64,000 nt of DNA from assembly GCA_019414025.1 (NCBI GenBank), contig DXMU01000037.1:62001-126000 (forward strand), given 5' to 3'. The stretch's first letter is position 1, and each line of letters starts with the position of its first letter. The notes under the pieces are model-generated. The model made no database searches. It was not told where the DNA came from and saw only the letters and a program-made list of their open reading frames with translations. Positions 1 to 9,041 of this stretch are shown here, piece by piece. Position numbers and translations under genes: made by a program. This stretch comes from Collinsella sp. GTDB taxonomy: Bacteria > Actinomycetota > Coriobacteriia > Coriobacteriales > Coriobacteriaceae.

Positions 1-232
1 CGCGAGCCTCGTGCACATCGTCTCGATACTGCTCGGGCACCAGCCCGGAAATATCGGGCGAGCGCTTTTCCAGCACGCCAACAAGTGCCTTAGCGAGGCG
101 CTCAACGTTCTCTTCACCGCAGTACGGATACGGAAACGGCTTCTCTGCCTTCTCGTTCTTTGCGCACATGCTGCGGAGGTCTTCGTCGGGCGTGTTGAGG
201 AATACCTCATAAATGTTGTCTTCGTTCTTCAT
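1..232 (-). CDS. Partial small protein of unknown function
   Basis: The first 77 codons are present and the gene runs off the left edge of the window. The start ATG at 232 is preceded on the minus strand by a purine-rich AGGAAGAAG ribosome site. The N-terminus is acidic and hydrophilic, with no signal peptide or membrane segment, and contains a YPYCGEEN stretch. I do not recognise a family. The plus-strand frame over the same bases looks like a shadow. Confidence 0.5.
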   Translation of the reverse strand, partial: MKNEDNIYEVFLNTPDEDLRSMCAKNEKAEKPFPYPYCGEENVERLAKALVGVLEKRSPDISGLVPEQYRDDVHEAR

Positions 233-521
233 GGATGCTTCTTCCTGTCCGGTTGCAAATGCTTGTCGTTTAGTTTGTTCTAAGTTTTAGAATGTTCTGA
301 GGCATAGGTAGTAGTTGTTGACCTAACCTGCTGCTTCGTAAGTGAAATCGTCTCGCTCGATAACGTAGCTTGCCTAAATGCTGTATAGCGGTTGCATCAA
401 GCAGTTGATATTGAGTTAGTTTTGGATTGCTTCGAGGATAGCACAGTGAGCTGTTCTCGTCATTAGAAATTTTCAAAAAAATCTGCTAATATATAACCCA
501 CTAAGAAGAAAGGGCATACGT
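233..521. promoter_or_regulatory. AT-rich divergent intergenic region with promoter for the 522 gene
   Basis: This 289-base spacer lies between two divergent genes and is markedly more AT-rich than the surroundings. A TAATAT/ATATAA -10-like stretch at 487–496 and an AAGAAAGGG ribosome site at about 506–514 serve the 522 gene. A 68-codon minus-strand frame (270–476) has no convincing ribosome site and is not called. Confidence 0.45.
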
Positions 522-1955
522 ATGTACGAATCCGCGTTCTCTTTGCCACGCCTCACCGCTGCCATCATTTCGCGCGCGCTCAATCTAGAACAAGGCAGTC
601 ACTTACACATCGTTCGACTACCTGATTCGCTCGATGCCGACTTGCTCAATACATGTCTCTTCATGAATAAAGGCGTTTTTCCCAGCATTAGCGAGCTTGA
701 ACCAGGAGAGCGAAACGACGCCGACGGCCCCGCTCCGGTGTTTATTGACGCCACGGGTTACCATCGCAATACTCACGACAAAGAAATACGCTTATGCGAG
801 GCCCTTATCAACGATCTGGAGCCGGGCTATTTAGGCTTTTGCGATTGGGACCCCTTTGTTTGGTGTCTCTATGCTCTCGCACTTTCCGGTCGAAGCAAAG
901 CAGCGGTATTGCTGCCAGCAAGTCTAATAGATAAAGCCGAGCAGGCGCGCACGGTTCTCATGCGCGAAGGACTCATTGAACGTGTCGTCTATTTCCCGCA
1001 CAGCGAACCCAGCAGATACAAGATGTGCGAGCTCATCGTCCTGTCGACAGAAAACCGCAGCGTCACATTCCACAACCTATCCAGCTTCACTCGTTACTTG
1101 GTGCCAACCCCCGCGAACGAAGAATCCTGCCCACCCCTAGCTATTGCGCCGGATTGGTCCCACGTTAACCTCGATCAAGATCAGACCTCTCCCATAGAGA
1201 CAATCGTTCTCGAGACGCGTGAACTACTCCAGCACCATGCCCCACTCTCGTGGAACAAAGTCAGCCTTATCAGTCTCACCCGAAACTACAGCGCCACGCT
1301 CGGTGACGCTTTTACGCGAGTAGCACCATTTATGCCCCGCGAGAGCACCACGTCGAACGATATTGATGCGATCGAGGTGCGCCGTATCTCATCTCAGGAT
1401 TTTCAGGACGGCAACCTTCTGCCCGCAGACGCTGTAGAGAGCGCAAATGGTTCGGATTCAAGAATCGTAAAGGTGGACCCCAGCATTCTCGATCGCTATG
1501 AGCTCCGCGCTGGAGATATCGTCATGCCACGCATGCTGGGTCGTTACGGCGCGTCCAATCTGCTCGTCGTCAGCGCCGGCGACGCAAAGCAGCACCTGGT
1601 TGCTTCGCACAACACCACCGTCATTCGCCCGTCATTCGAAACAATGACCGAAGAGGAACGCGTGGTGTTTTCGGAGATAATCGTTGGATACCTCACCGAA
1701 GGCCATGGGGCACAACTGATTCAAGCATTAACTGAAGCAGCCGACATCCGCGCCATCCGCCCGAGCGACCTGTTCGAGATCGAAGTCCCGCCGGCACTCG
1801 ACCCGCGCACGCGCGAGTACAGCGAATCCATCAATCGCTTTGCCGAGGTCGTAAAGGCAAAGAAACAAGCCGAGGCCGCTGTCGCCCAGGCCCAACGCAA
1901 CCTCGCAGCCGCAAAAAAGACCATCACCGAGGTGGTCGACCAAATCTGCGAGTAG
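522..1955 (+). CDS. Degenerate N6-methylase/specificity-subunit-like protein
   Basis: 477 residues. Residues about 120–180 resemble the late part of a type I N6-adenine methylase fold (SKAAVLLPASLI, then a REGLIERVVYFP stretch), the region that follows catalytic motif IV in HsdM. The NPPF catalytic motif is not visible; the corresponding position reads DWDPF (about 108–112), and I see no motif I glycine loop. The second half resembles an HsdS target-recognition domain (ELRAGDIVMPR near 335) and ends in a charged coiled coil (about 440–470), like the spacer helices of S subunits. No HsdR or HsdM neighbour is present. It may be a DNA-binding or regulatory relic of a type I system. The start is supported by a good ribosome site. 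The assignment is inference from motif resemblance only. Confidence 0.5.
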   Translation: MYESAFSLPRLTAAIISRALNLEQGSHLHIVRLPDSLDADLLNTCLFMNKGVFPSISELEPGERNDADGPAPVFIDATGYHRNTHDKEIRLCEALINDLEPGYLGFCDWDPFVWCLYALALSGRSKAAVLLPASLIDKAEQARTVLMREGLIERVVYFPHSEPSRYKMCELIVLSTENRSVTFHNLSSFTRYLVPTPANEESCPPLAIAPDWSHVNLDQDQTSPIETIVLETRELLQHHAPLSWNKVSLISLTRNYSATLGDAFTRVAPFMPRESTTSNDIDAIEVRRISSQDFQDGNLLPADAVESANGSDSRIVKVDPSILDRYELRAGDIVMPRMLGRYGASNLLVVSAGDAKQHLVASHNTTVIRPSFETMTEEERVVFSEIIVGYLTEGHGAQLIQALTEAADIRAIRPSDLFEIEVPPALDPRTREYSESINRFAEVVKAKKQAEAAVAQAQRNLAAAKKTITEVVDQICE

Positions 1956-1980
1956 CACATAGGCAGCAGCAACGCCCCAA

Positions 1981-2011
1981 GCCGGCGGCAGGACCACCTC
2001 CTGCCGCCGGC
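1981..2011 (+). terminator. GC-rich hairpin after the methylase-like gene
   Basis: Perfect 13-bp arms (1981–1993 and 1999–2011) around a 5-base loop, 25 bases after the stop codon at 1955. There is no strong T-tract, so termination strength is uncertain. Confidence 0.5.
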
Positions 2012-2039
2012 TTGCCACCGGCCCACCATCCCCCACTAT

Positions 2040-2223
2040 CGAGGTCTAATACTTTTCCCGGGAAGTGAACGCCTGTTTTTGGACCCCCGAAACATCAGCA
2101 TTTTTCGGCAGCAAAATCGCAGGATTCCAGCATCGAAACCGCAGGAAAGCGCGCCCTCAAAGTGTCGATGTTTCGGGGGTCCGATTTTGCTCGTTCACTT
2201 CTCGGGAAAAGTATTAGACCTCG
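2040..2223. repeat. Long inverted-repeat element (184 bp)
   Basis: A 32-base left arm (2040–2071) is the reverse complement of 2192–2223 with one mismatch. A second inner pair, 2081–2095 with 2168–2182, matches perfectly over 15 bases. Between them is about 70 bases of unmatched sequence. It lies between two plus-strand genes and carries no supported ORF. It could be a MITE-like insertion or a structured RNA. Confidence 0.7.
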
Positions 2224-2437
2224 CCTCCAGCCACTAACAATGACCCCCTTCTCTCCCCCACACGCACCCAAAAACTCATCCAACATTAATCTTGGCTCAA
2301 GAATCGCTTAATCTATAACCTGCACTATAGAGTTCGACCAAGGGCGGGGCGGCACCGCGCAACGCAGACCGCCGAACGCAACGCTCGCGCCCGAGCAAAT
2401 TGCCCGGCGTCGCGCCCATCGAACGAAAGGACAGGTC

Positions 2438-2980
2438 ATGGACGACCTCGAAAAAGTTGAAACCATCCGCACCAAGTGCAACGTGAGTTACACCGATGCC
2501 AAGGCGGCGCTCGACGCTGCCGACGGCAACGTTTTGGATGCCATCATTTGGCTCGAGTCGCAGGGCAAGACCCAGACCACGTCGGCGCATGCCGCCACCG
2601 AGTCCGCGCCAGTCGATGAGCCCTCTGCCGAGATGGTCGCCGCGCAGGTCGCTTACGAAAAGTCGAGCGAAAAGACCGACTTCTCCAAGAAGATGGACAG
2701 CGTGTGGGAGTACCTCAAAAAGCTCTTCCGCCTGAGTCTGGACACCAAGTTTATCGCCACGCGCCGCGATGCGATCATCCTCAACATCCCCATCCTGATT
2801 CCCATCGTCGCGCTGTTTGCCTGGGGCGCCACGATATGGCTGATGCTGATTGGCCTGTTCTTTGGCATGCGCTACCGCATCGACAGCGACGGCGACGTGC
2901 CCGGCAGCATCAACAACCTTATGGATAGCGCTGCTAACGCCGCGGACGACATCAAGCAAAATCTCAACGACGACAAGTAA
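2438..2980 (+). CDS. UBA/TS-N-like and DUF4342-like membrane protein
   Basis: 180 residues. The N-terminus (about 1–45; KCNVSYTDAKAALDAADGN) is a UBA/TS-N-like three-helix domain of the kind seen in EF-Ts and DUF4342 proteins. An acidic/alanine-rich linker follows. The C-terminal half carries an RRDAIILNIPI stretch and a hydrophobic hairpin (about 112–140), matching the usual DUF4342 layout. The function is unknown. A GAAAGGACAGGTC ribosome site precedes the ATG. Only 18 bases separate it from the response regulator downstream, so it is probably co-transcribed with the two-component system. Confidence 0.7.
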   Translation: MDDLEKVETIRTKCNVSYTDAKAALDAADGNVLDAIIWLESQGKTQTTSAHAATESAPVDEPSAEMVAAQVAYEKSSEKTDFSKKMDSVWEYLKKLFRLSLDTKFIATRRDAIILNIPILIPIVALFAWGATIWLMLIGLFFGMRYRIDSDGDVPGSINNLMDSAANAADDIKQNLNDDK

Positions 2981-2998
2981 TCGCAGACGGGGGCACGC

Positions 2999-3767
<769 letters not shown>

Positions 3768-3784
<17 letters not shown>

Positions 3785-5063
3785 TGCCGAGGCCAAGCGC
3801 GTCACCTCCATCGCCCGCGCCATCAACTGGAGCTATATGTGGCGCCGCCTGATGAGCTACGTCTGGCTCGATCTGTTGCTGTTGGTTATTGCGGTGGCGA
3901 TCCTCGTCTATGGATACAACCAGACGCTGCCCAACGGCGCGTTTACCGCAGGATGGATCCCCAGCGCCACCGTTCGCAGCATGTCGCTGACGCCCGCGCG
4001 CGGCTGGGACCTGACAACGCTCACCTATACCGTCGAGCTTGCGCGTACCACCAAGACTTTCCCCCTCGCGCAGGACCTCGTCACGCTATGGCCTCTCTAC
4101 CTTGTAGTTGTGGGTTGGCAGGTCATCAGCGTGCTCAACATGCTCGGCGGCGCCCGCCGCGTGCGCCGCACCATGGCGCCGCTCAACGATCTGGCCCTGC
4201 GCGTGGACGAACTCGGCCGCATGCAGCTCTCCGGCGGCAAGATGGAAACGCTCGAGCAGGCCATCGAGCGCGCAAGCGTCGACTCGCCGAGCGTCACCAC
4301 CGGCGACGCCGACCTGGCAAGCATCGAGGTCGCGCTCAACCGCCTGCTGCGCCAGATGCAAGAGGCCAAGCTGCAGCAGATGCGCTTTGTCAACGACGCG
4401 AGCCACGAGCTGCGCACGCCCATCGCGGTGATTCAGGGCTACGTGAACATGCTCGACCGCTGGGGCAAAGACGACCCGGACGTGCTGGCAGAATCCATCG
4501 CGTCCCTCAAGGCCGAAAGCGAGCACATGCAAGAGCTCGTGGAACAGCTGCTGTTTTTGGCACGCGGCGACGCCGGACGCACGGTCCTGCGGCGTGCGAA
4601 TACCAACCTGGCCGCGCTGGTCGGCGAGGTATGCGAGGAGTCACAGATGATCGATGCCGCGCACACGTATCGACTGGCGTACGACGCTGCGCTTGTCAGC
4701 GACCCGCGCTGCGACGCGCCCGTTGACGTGGCGCTCGTGAAGCAGGCTCTGCGCGTGATCGTGCAAAACGCCGCCAAGTATTCGGACGCGGGCACGCCCA
4801 TCTCGTTTGGCGTAGCGCCGGATGCGGGCGCAGGCACGATCGACATAAGTGTTGAGGACGAGGGTATCGGCATGAACCAGGAATCCGCAGCTCACGCGTT
4901 TGAACGGTTCTACCGCGCCGACAACGCACGCGATGCCGGCGCGCAGGGCTCGGGTCTGGGGCTTGCCATTGCCAAGTGGATCGTCGATAGCCATGGTGGT
5001 GTCATTGGCGTGACCTCAGTCGAGGGCGTCGGCAGCCGCTTTACGATTCGCCTGCCGCGGTAG
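3768..5063 (+). CDS. Membrane sensor histidine kinase
   Basis: 431 residues from the ATG at 3768, chosen because GGGGTGGG lies just upstream and the ATG overlaps the regulator stop. Two membrane helices (LLLLVIAVAILVYGY and LVTLWPLYLVVVGW) flank an extracytoplasmic loop of about 60 residues. The H-box DASHELRTPI carries the phospho-accepting His-213. The ATPase domain shows the N-box QNAAKYSDAG, the G1 box DEGIGM and the G2 box GSGLGLAIAKW. It phosphorylates the regulator encoded immediately upstream. The loop does not match a sensor domain I know, so the ligand is unknown. Confidence 0.92.
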
Positions 5064-5083
5064 GAAGCCCCTCGGCATAAATA

Positions 5084-5117
5084 AAGGGATAAGGCCATGC
5101 GGCCCTATCCCTTTTTG
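5084..5117. terminator. Bidirectional terminator between kinase and VOC gene
   Basis: Hairpin AAAGGGATAAGGCC / GGCCCTATCCCTTT with a 4-base loop, followed by T on the plus strand and preceded by A, so it can serve both convergent genes. Confidence 0.8.
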
Positions 5118-5138
5118 CTAGCTATGGCAGCTCGTGCG

Positions 5139-5513
5139 CTACTCGCGGCACAGGTGCACGGCGAAGCCGGCGAACTCGCGCTTAAAGTACACGAGCTTGG
5201 TGCTACCGTCGGGCAGCAGCGCGCGCGACTCCTCGTTGACCTCGAGCCCGCGCTCGGCAAACCACTTCTCGGCCGCATCGATGTCGTTGACGGCAAAGCC
5301 AATGTGGCCCTTGGTGCCACGACCGTTCTGCTTCATGATTTCGACCAGCGAATCGTTAAAGTACGAAACGGGGGTCTCAATGACGGGCAGGCCCATCATC
5401 GTCGAGAACAGCTCCGCGATCTCCAGGGCGTCTGCCGGATCGGCAGCGTTAATGCCCACATGGGCAACGCGCATGCCAAAGAGCTCTACCGGATTGGCGT
5501 TCTGCTCGCTCAT
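5139..5513 (-). CDS. VOC (glyoxalase/bleomycin-resistance fold) family protein
   Basis: 124 residues from the ATG at 5513; the same frame continues further upstream but that part is out of frame with the PTS gene. It has the paired beta-alpha-beta modules of the vicinal oxygen chelate fold, with RVAHVGINAADP at the N-terminus and KGHIGFAVNDIDAAEKWF in the middle. The histidines in these strands and late acidic residues fit a metal site. The gene begins 12 bases after the PTS IIB stop, so the two are probably one operon. The substrate cannot be inferred; a role in the same sugar-acid or polyol pathway as the PTS protein is a guess. Confidence 0.8.
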   Translation of the reverse strand: MSEQNANPVELFGMRVAHVGINAADPADALEIAELFSTMMGLPVIETPVSYFNDSLVEIMKQNGRGTKGHIGFAVNDIDAAEKWFAERGLEVNEESRALLPDGSTKLVYFKREFAGFAVHLCRE

Positions 5514-5524
5514 ACAGGCAACGC

Positions 5525-5812
5525 CTACTGAGCCATAACGTCGAGAACGGCCTTCTCGGCAGCGACGCGGTTCATGCCGGTCATGAAGGGCACGCCGCTC
5601 ACGTACGGGCAGGTGAGGCCCTCGGGGGCAACGGTGGTGGCGATCAGCAGGTCGGCGCCCTCGTCGCAAGCGTCCTTGGCCTCGGAGATGGCGCACTGCA
5701 CGATCTCGTACTTGCCGGCATAACCGTTGGCATCGAGCATGGTGGCGACCTTCTGGGCAACGAGCGTGGAAGTAGCAGCGCCAGCACCGCAAGCCAAAAC
5801 GATCTTCTTCAT
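5525..5812 (-). CDS. Galactitol-type PTS IIB component, orphan
   Basis: 95 residues. The N-terminal KKIVLACGAGAATSTLV carries the phosphorylated Cys-8 in the P-loop typical of lactose/galactitol-family IIB proteins. The length is normal for a stand-alone IIB. No IIA or IIC gene is adjacent, so partners must be encoded elsewhere or the protein has a regulatory role. It is followed directly by a VOC-family gene. The spacer upstream (5813–5975) separates it from the divergent gene at 5976. Confidence 0.85.
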   Translation of the reverse strand: MKKIVLACGAGAATSTLVAQKVATMLDANGYAGKYEIVQCAISEAKDACDEGADLLIATTVAPEGLTCPYVSGVPFMTGMNRVAAEKAVLDVMAQ

Positions 5813-5914
5813 AGGTAATGTCTCCCTTCATGGTTTACTTTAGGTAAGTGTACCGCAGCGAGCGATGGCACTTAGCCTCGATGAGCTTTTATGCCAGTTT
5901 GCTTGCGCGCTGCG

Positions 5915-5920
5915 TATAAT
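5915..5920 (+). promoter_or_regulatory. -10 element TATAAT for the 5976 gene
   Basis: A perfect TATAAT lies 56 bases before the start codon. No convincing -35 at 17 bp is visible. Confidence 0.45.
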
Positions 5921-5975
5921 ACATCTAGTACGTGTTGTCATACCGCTCGCTTTATGAGCGACTAAGGACCCTAAT

Positions 5976-6599
5976 ATGCCCGATTCCCGCACACTCTGGA
6001 CCGCCGTCGTTATCATCTGTATCGCCGTGTCGGTGTTCTTTAGCGTCAAAAAACGCACCACGTTTAAACGCCTGCAGCAGCTTATGGCCGCTAAGCAGTG
6101 GGACGAGTTCGATCGCTTGCTCGACGACAAACTCACCAGCATGCTGTACCCGCGCTACAACCGCGACTACCTGCGCCTGAACTCCTATCTGCTGCGCGAG
6201 GACCACAAGCGCGCCAGCGAGATGTTCGACCTGCTGCTGGGACTCAACCTGCCCAAGATGCAGCGCGTCGACCTGGTCATTAAGGCCTTTAACTACTACG
6301 TTGGCCAGGAGGACCGCAAAAAGTCCAAGGAGTTGCTGCACGAGATCAAGGGCTTTGAGGGCGGTCAGGCCGAGGCAGTCGCACACGAATGCCAGCTGAT
6401 GTACGACACGATGATCCTCAAGCGCCACAACGACATTCCCGAGCTGGAGCGCATGCTCGAAGAGGCCGGTGACGACAAGGTCAAGAGCTGCCGCCTGGAA
6501 TACCTGCTGGCCCTGCAGTACAAGAACAAGGGCGACGAGGCCAAGTTTGCCGAGTACTTGGAAAAGTCGGGCCAGCACTCGATGGCCGTCAACGCGTAA
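5976..6599 (+). CDS. Membrane-anchored TPR-like protein of unknown function
   Basis: 207 residues. One N-terminal membrane helix (about 8–25, TAVVIICIAVSVFFSV) is followed by a helical, highly charged cytoplasmic region with repeated helix-pair patterns (LQQLMAAKQWDEFDRLL; RASEMFDLLLGLNLPK; AELLHEI-like) that resemble degenerate tetratricopeptide repeats. No catalytic motif is seen. It likely scaffolds protein–protein contacts at the membrane. It stands alone upstream of the tRNA gene. The family is not recognised. Confidence 0.75.
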   Translation: MPDSRTLWTAVVIICIAVSVFFSVKKRTTFKRLQQLMAAKQWDEFDRLLDDKLTSMLYPRYNRDYLRLNSYLLREDHKRASEMFDLLLGLNLPKMQRVDLVIKAFNYYVGQEDRKKSKELLHEIKGFEGGQAEAVAHECQLMYDTMILKRHNDIPELERMLEEAGDDKVKSCRLEYLLALQYKNKGDEAKFAEYLEKSGQHSMAVNA

Positions 6600-6630
6600 C
6601 GGACGGCTTGTGCTAGACTTCTAGTCTCAC

Positions 6631-6715
6631 GGGGGCGTGGCGGAATTGGCATACGCAGGAGACTTAAAATCTCTCGCCGCAAGGATTGTGGGTTCGAGTC
6701 CCACCGCCCCTACCA
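6631..6715 (+). tRNA. tRNA-Leu (anticodon UAA)
   Basis: An 85-base class II tRNA. The acceptor GGGGGCG pairs with CGCCCCU (one G-U). The D-arm contains GGCGGAATTGGCATACGC. The anticodon loop CTTAAAA gives UAA, a long variable arm follows, and the T-arm is GTGGGTTCGAGTCCCAC. The CCA is encoded at 6713–6715. It reads UUA codons, which are rare in this GC-rich genome. Confidence 0.95.
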
Positions 6716-6960
6716 TTTGGCTTTTACGAGCTCGTGTCCCCCGGGGATGCGGGCTCGTTTCTTTAAGATGCCGGCGGGACTCGAACCCGCGAGGGGGCGA
6801 GCGTTAAGCGGACGCGCAGCGTCCGTAGCGAGCCGGCGAGGGCGCCGACAGGCGGCCGAAGCCGGTGCGTATTTGCGCAGCAAATACGCAGACGTCCCAC
6901 CGCCCCTACCATGTATTGTTTACGAGCTCGTGTCCCCCAGGGATGCGGGCTCGTTTCTTT
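6698..6960 (+). repeat. Duplicated tRNA 3' end plus terminator
   Basis: The last 19 bases of the tRNA region (6698–6716, GTCCCACCGCCCCTACCAT) recur exactly at 6894–6912, each followed by the same terminator hairpin (6726–6764; 6922–6960). The 178 bases between the 19-mers include two small hairpins and no ORF. A minus-strand CGGGTTCGAGTCCCG near 6775–6795 resembles another T-arm. This could be a tandem-duplication scar of a tRNA locus or a remnant of site-specific integration at the tRNA 3' end. Confidence 0.75.
6726..6764 (+). terminator. Terminator of tRNA-Leu
   Basis: A 16-bp stem (with G-U pairs) beginning ACGAGCTCGTGT and ending ATGCGGGCTCGT, followed by TTTCTTT, starts 11 bases after the tRNA. 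A near-identical copy occurs at 6922–6960. Confidence 0.85.
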
Positions 6961-7060
6961 TACACGCCGGTGGGGCTCTAAGTTGCGGTGGAATAGATCC
7001 TGTTTATACCGTTTACCAGCTTATTTAGGAACTATTTCACCGCAACTCAGAGGAAGACGG

Positions 7061-8062
7061 TTAAAGAGCACTCAGGCTCGGGGTCCAGGCGATGGTGGGA
7101 GTCGCGCCGTCGAGAACCTCGTTGATGGTGGCGGCCATGCCGGCGAGGAGGCTGTTCTCGCTTACGGTGAGCGCATCGTAGCCGCCGGCACGCATGAGCT
7201 CGCGGATCACCACGGCGCCGGCCAGAATCACGCCCGCGCGCTTGGGCTGCACGCCCGGCAACGCGGCAATGCCTGCAACATCCAACGCAGACATGCGCTC
7301 GATAGCGGCCGAGATCTGCTCCATCGAAAGCTCGCGCAGGTGCACAAAGTTCGAGTCGTACGGCTCCAGTTCGTGGACCAGCGCCACGAGCGTGGTAACG
7401 GTACCGCCCACCGCGACGAGGCGCTCGGCGCGCTCAAAGTCGACAGGCAGGCCCTCAAAGTAAGCCCCGAACTGCTCGCCCGCCCATGCGCCAGCGGCGG
7501 CAAGTTCACTGTCCGTTGGCGGCAGCGCCGAGAAAAACCGCTCCGTCACACGACGGCAACCAATGTCCAGCGAACGCGTTCCCTCCAGCGCGAAGACCCC
7601 GCGCTCCGGCGCGTATACGCCCGTCGCGAGCTCCGTGGAGCCGCCGCCCGAATCGGCAACAATGATGCGCTCGCCGGCAAAGTCGTGCGCCACGCCAAAA
7701 AACGTCAGGCGCGCCTCGACCTCTCCTGGAATCACCTGCGGCTCGAGACCCAGCTCGCGCAGGCCGTCCAGCAGCAGCACGGCGTTGGACGCATCGCGCG
7801 CGGCACTCGTGCACGTGGTACAGATGCACACGGCCCCAAAGGCACGCGCCTCGTCCACAAACATGCGGCATGCGGCGAGCACGCGCTCGACCGCCGCCTC
7901 GCAAAAGCGGCCCGTCGCGTCAACGCCCTCGCCCAGATCGGTAATCTCGGTATGCTTGGACGATTCCACGATCGCCCCGGCCTCGACCTGCGCCAGCACC
8001 AGTCGCGACGACACCGTTCCCAGGTCGATCGCGGCTACCTTATAGCGTTTGCAATCTGCCAT
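7061..8062 (-). CDS. Ppx/GppA-family phosphatase
   Basis: 333 residues, close to the usual size of the single-module Ppx/GppA enzymes. The ASKHA ATPase fold is visible: phosphate-1 loop VAAIDLGTVSSRLVL at the N-terminus, and ADSGGGSTELATG near residue 130 as the second phosphate-binding loop. It hydrolyses inorganic polyphosphate and/or the guanosine pentaphosphate alarmone in the cytoplasm. A GGAGGGGAG ribosome site precedes the ATG. It follows the DivIC-like gene by 20 bases; the eno–divIC–ppx order is common in actinobacteria. Confidence 0.9.
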   Translation of the reverse strand: MADCKRYKVAAIDLGTVSSRLVLAQVEAGAIVESSKHTEITDLGEGVDATGRFCEAAVERVLAACRMFVDEARAFGAVCICTTCTSAARDASNAVLLLDGLRELGLEPQVIPGEVEARLTFFGVAHDFAGERIIVADSGGGSTELATGVYAPERGVFALEGTRSLDIGCRRVTERFFSALPPTDSELAAAGAWAGEQFGAYFEGLPVDFERAERLVAVGGTVTTLVALVHELEPYDSNFVHLRELSMEQISAAIERMSALDVAGIAALPGVQPKRAGVILAGAVVIRELMRAGGYDALTVSENSLLAGMAATINEVLDGATPTIAWTPSLSAL

Positions 8063-8082
8063 TGCGGGCTCCCCTCCGGGCG

Positions 8083-8844
8083 CTATTTGCCGTTGGACAC
8101 GACCGTCTGGCCCTCGACGCCGTTAAACCCAAACAGCATGTCGAGCGCTTGGATGTACCACGGCGCGTCCTTACCGACTTCTTCAATTTCCTTGGCAACT
8201 TCGCTGGCCTTCTTGGCGTTCGACGACTTCTGGCTCAACGAGGCATCCGAATCGCCGTCCAGGCCCTGCACTTCAATCCTCTTCTCGCCGGGCATCACCA
8301 AGCCCAGGTCCTCGGATGCCGCATCCTTGATACCCTCCTCCGAGAGCAGCTTGTCGACACTTTTTTGCAGCCCATCATTGTATTGCTGGCGAATCTCGAC
8401 CTGCTTGGCCAAGATATCGCTCGAACGCTTTGCCACGTACAGGTCGCGCACGGGGAAATACAGGCTCACGAGCACCAGGGCAACGACGATGCCGATGAAT
8501 AGCCCTCGCTGAGAACCGTGGGTAAAGTCGTAGATCGCCTTGACCACCGCGTTGTCGTTGGCGTAGTGCATAAAGTCCGAGCCCGAAAAACGGTTCGAGG
8601 GCCTGCTCGACCTATCGTGCGTTTGAGCCGACGAGCACTGAGCATGCGACGAACGTGCCGGGCGCACTGGTCCATCTGTCGAAGTATTCACTTGAGCATT
8701 GGGGCGCGAGGTACTTGTCGGGCGCTGCATGGAGCGGTCGGCGCCGGCGTAGGCGGACCCACCGAGCTGCACCGTGCGCGCACGGCGAGGCGACGGCTCA
8801 CGCGAACCGGCGGAATAGTACCTGTTGTCGTAAATCTGATCCAT
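8083..8844 (-). CDS. DivIC/FtsB-family septum-formation protein
   Basis: 253 residues from the ATG at 8844; the frame is open further upstream but overlaps the enolase terminator, so the later start is chosen. A long Ser/Arg/Pro-rich N-terminal cytoplasmic tail (about 1–100) precedes a membrane helix (GLFIGIVVALVLVSLYFPV). An extracytoplasmic coiled coil follows (RSSDILAKQVEIRQQYNDGL), then a conserved-looking CYFP-type region containing EDLGLVMPGEKRI. The family joins FtsL and FtsQ/DivIB in the divisome. It lies between eno and ppx, as in other actinobacteria. Confidence 0.85.
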   Translation of the reverse strand: MDQIYDNRYYSAGSREPSPRRARTVQLGGSAYAGADRSMQRPTSTSRPNAQVNTSTDGPVRPARSSHAQCSSAQTHDRSSRPSNRFSGSDFMHYANDNAVVKAIYDFTHGSQRGLFIGIVVALVLVSLYFPVRDLYVAKRSSDILAKQVEIRQQYNDGLQKSVDKLLSEEGIKDAASEDLGLVMPGEKRIEVQGLDGDSDASLSQKSSNAKKASEVAKEIEEVGKDAPWYIQALDMLFGFNGVEGQTVVSNGK

Positions 8845-8934
8845 GTGCGCCTTGTGCGGTTGAGGTTTGTTTGCGCTAAGTCCTTTAGTTATAGCACGAG
8901 CGCCCGCACCGCCTTCGCCAGCCTTTGCTCGACA

Positions 8935-8968
8935 TAAAAAAGGCGCTGAGCCATATGGCCCAGCGCCC
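8935..8968 (-). terminator. Rho-independent terminator of enolase
   Basis: On the minus strand, GGCGCTGGGCC / GGCTCAGCGCC with a short loop is followed by TTTTTTAT. It sits about 75 bases after the enolase stop. Confidence 0.9.
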
Positions 8969-9041
8969 ACAGCGCTTTGCGGCGTCCAGCCAAGGCGGGG
9001 CGGAGCCGAGTCAACCCCCGCCCCCCGCGAGCACCGCTTGT

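Noticed and set aside
270..476. 68-residue minus-strand ORF
   Set aside because: No ribosome site and no recognisable domain in an AT-rich promoter region.
6765..6800. Second tRNA on the minus strand
   Set aside because: Only a T-arm-like segment is present; acceptor, D and anticodon arms cannot be formed.
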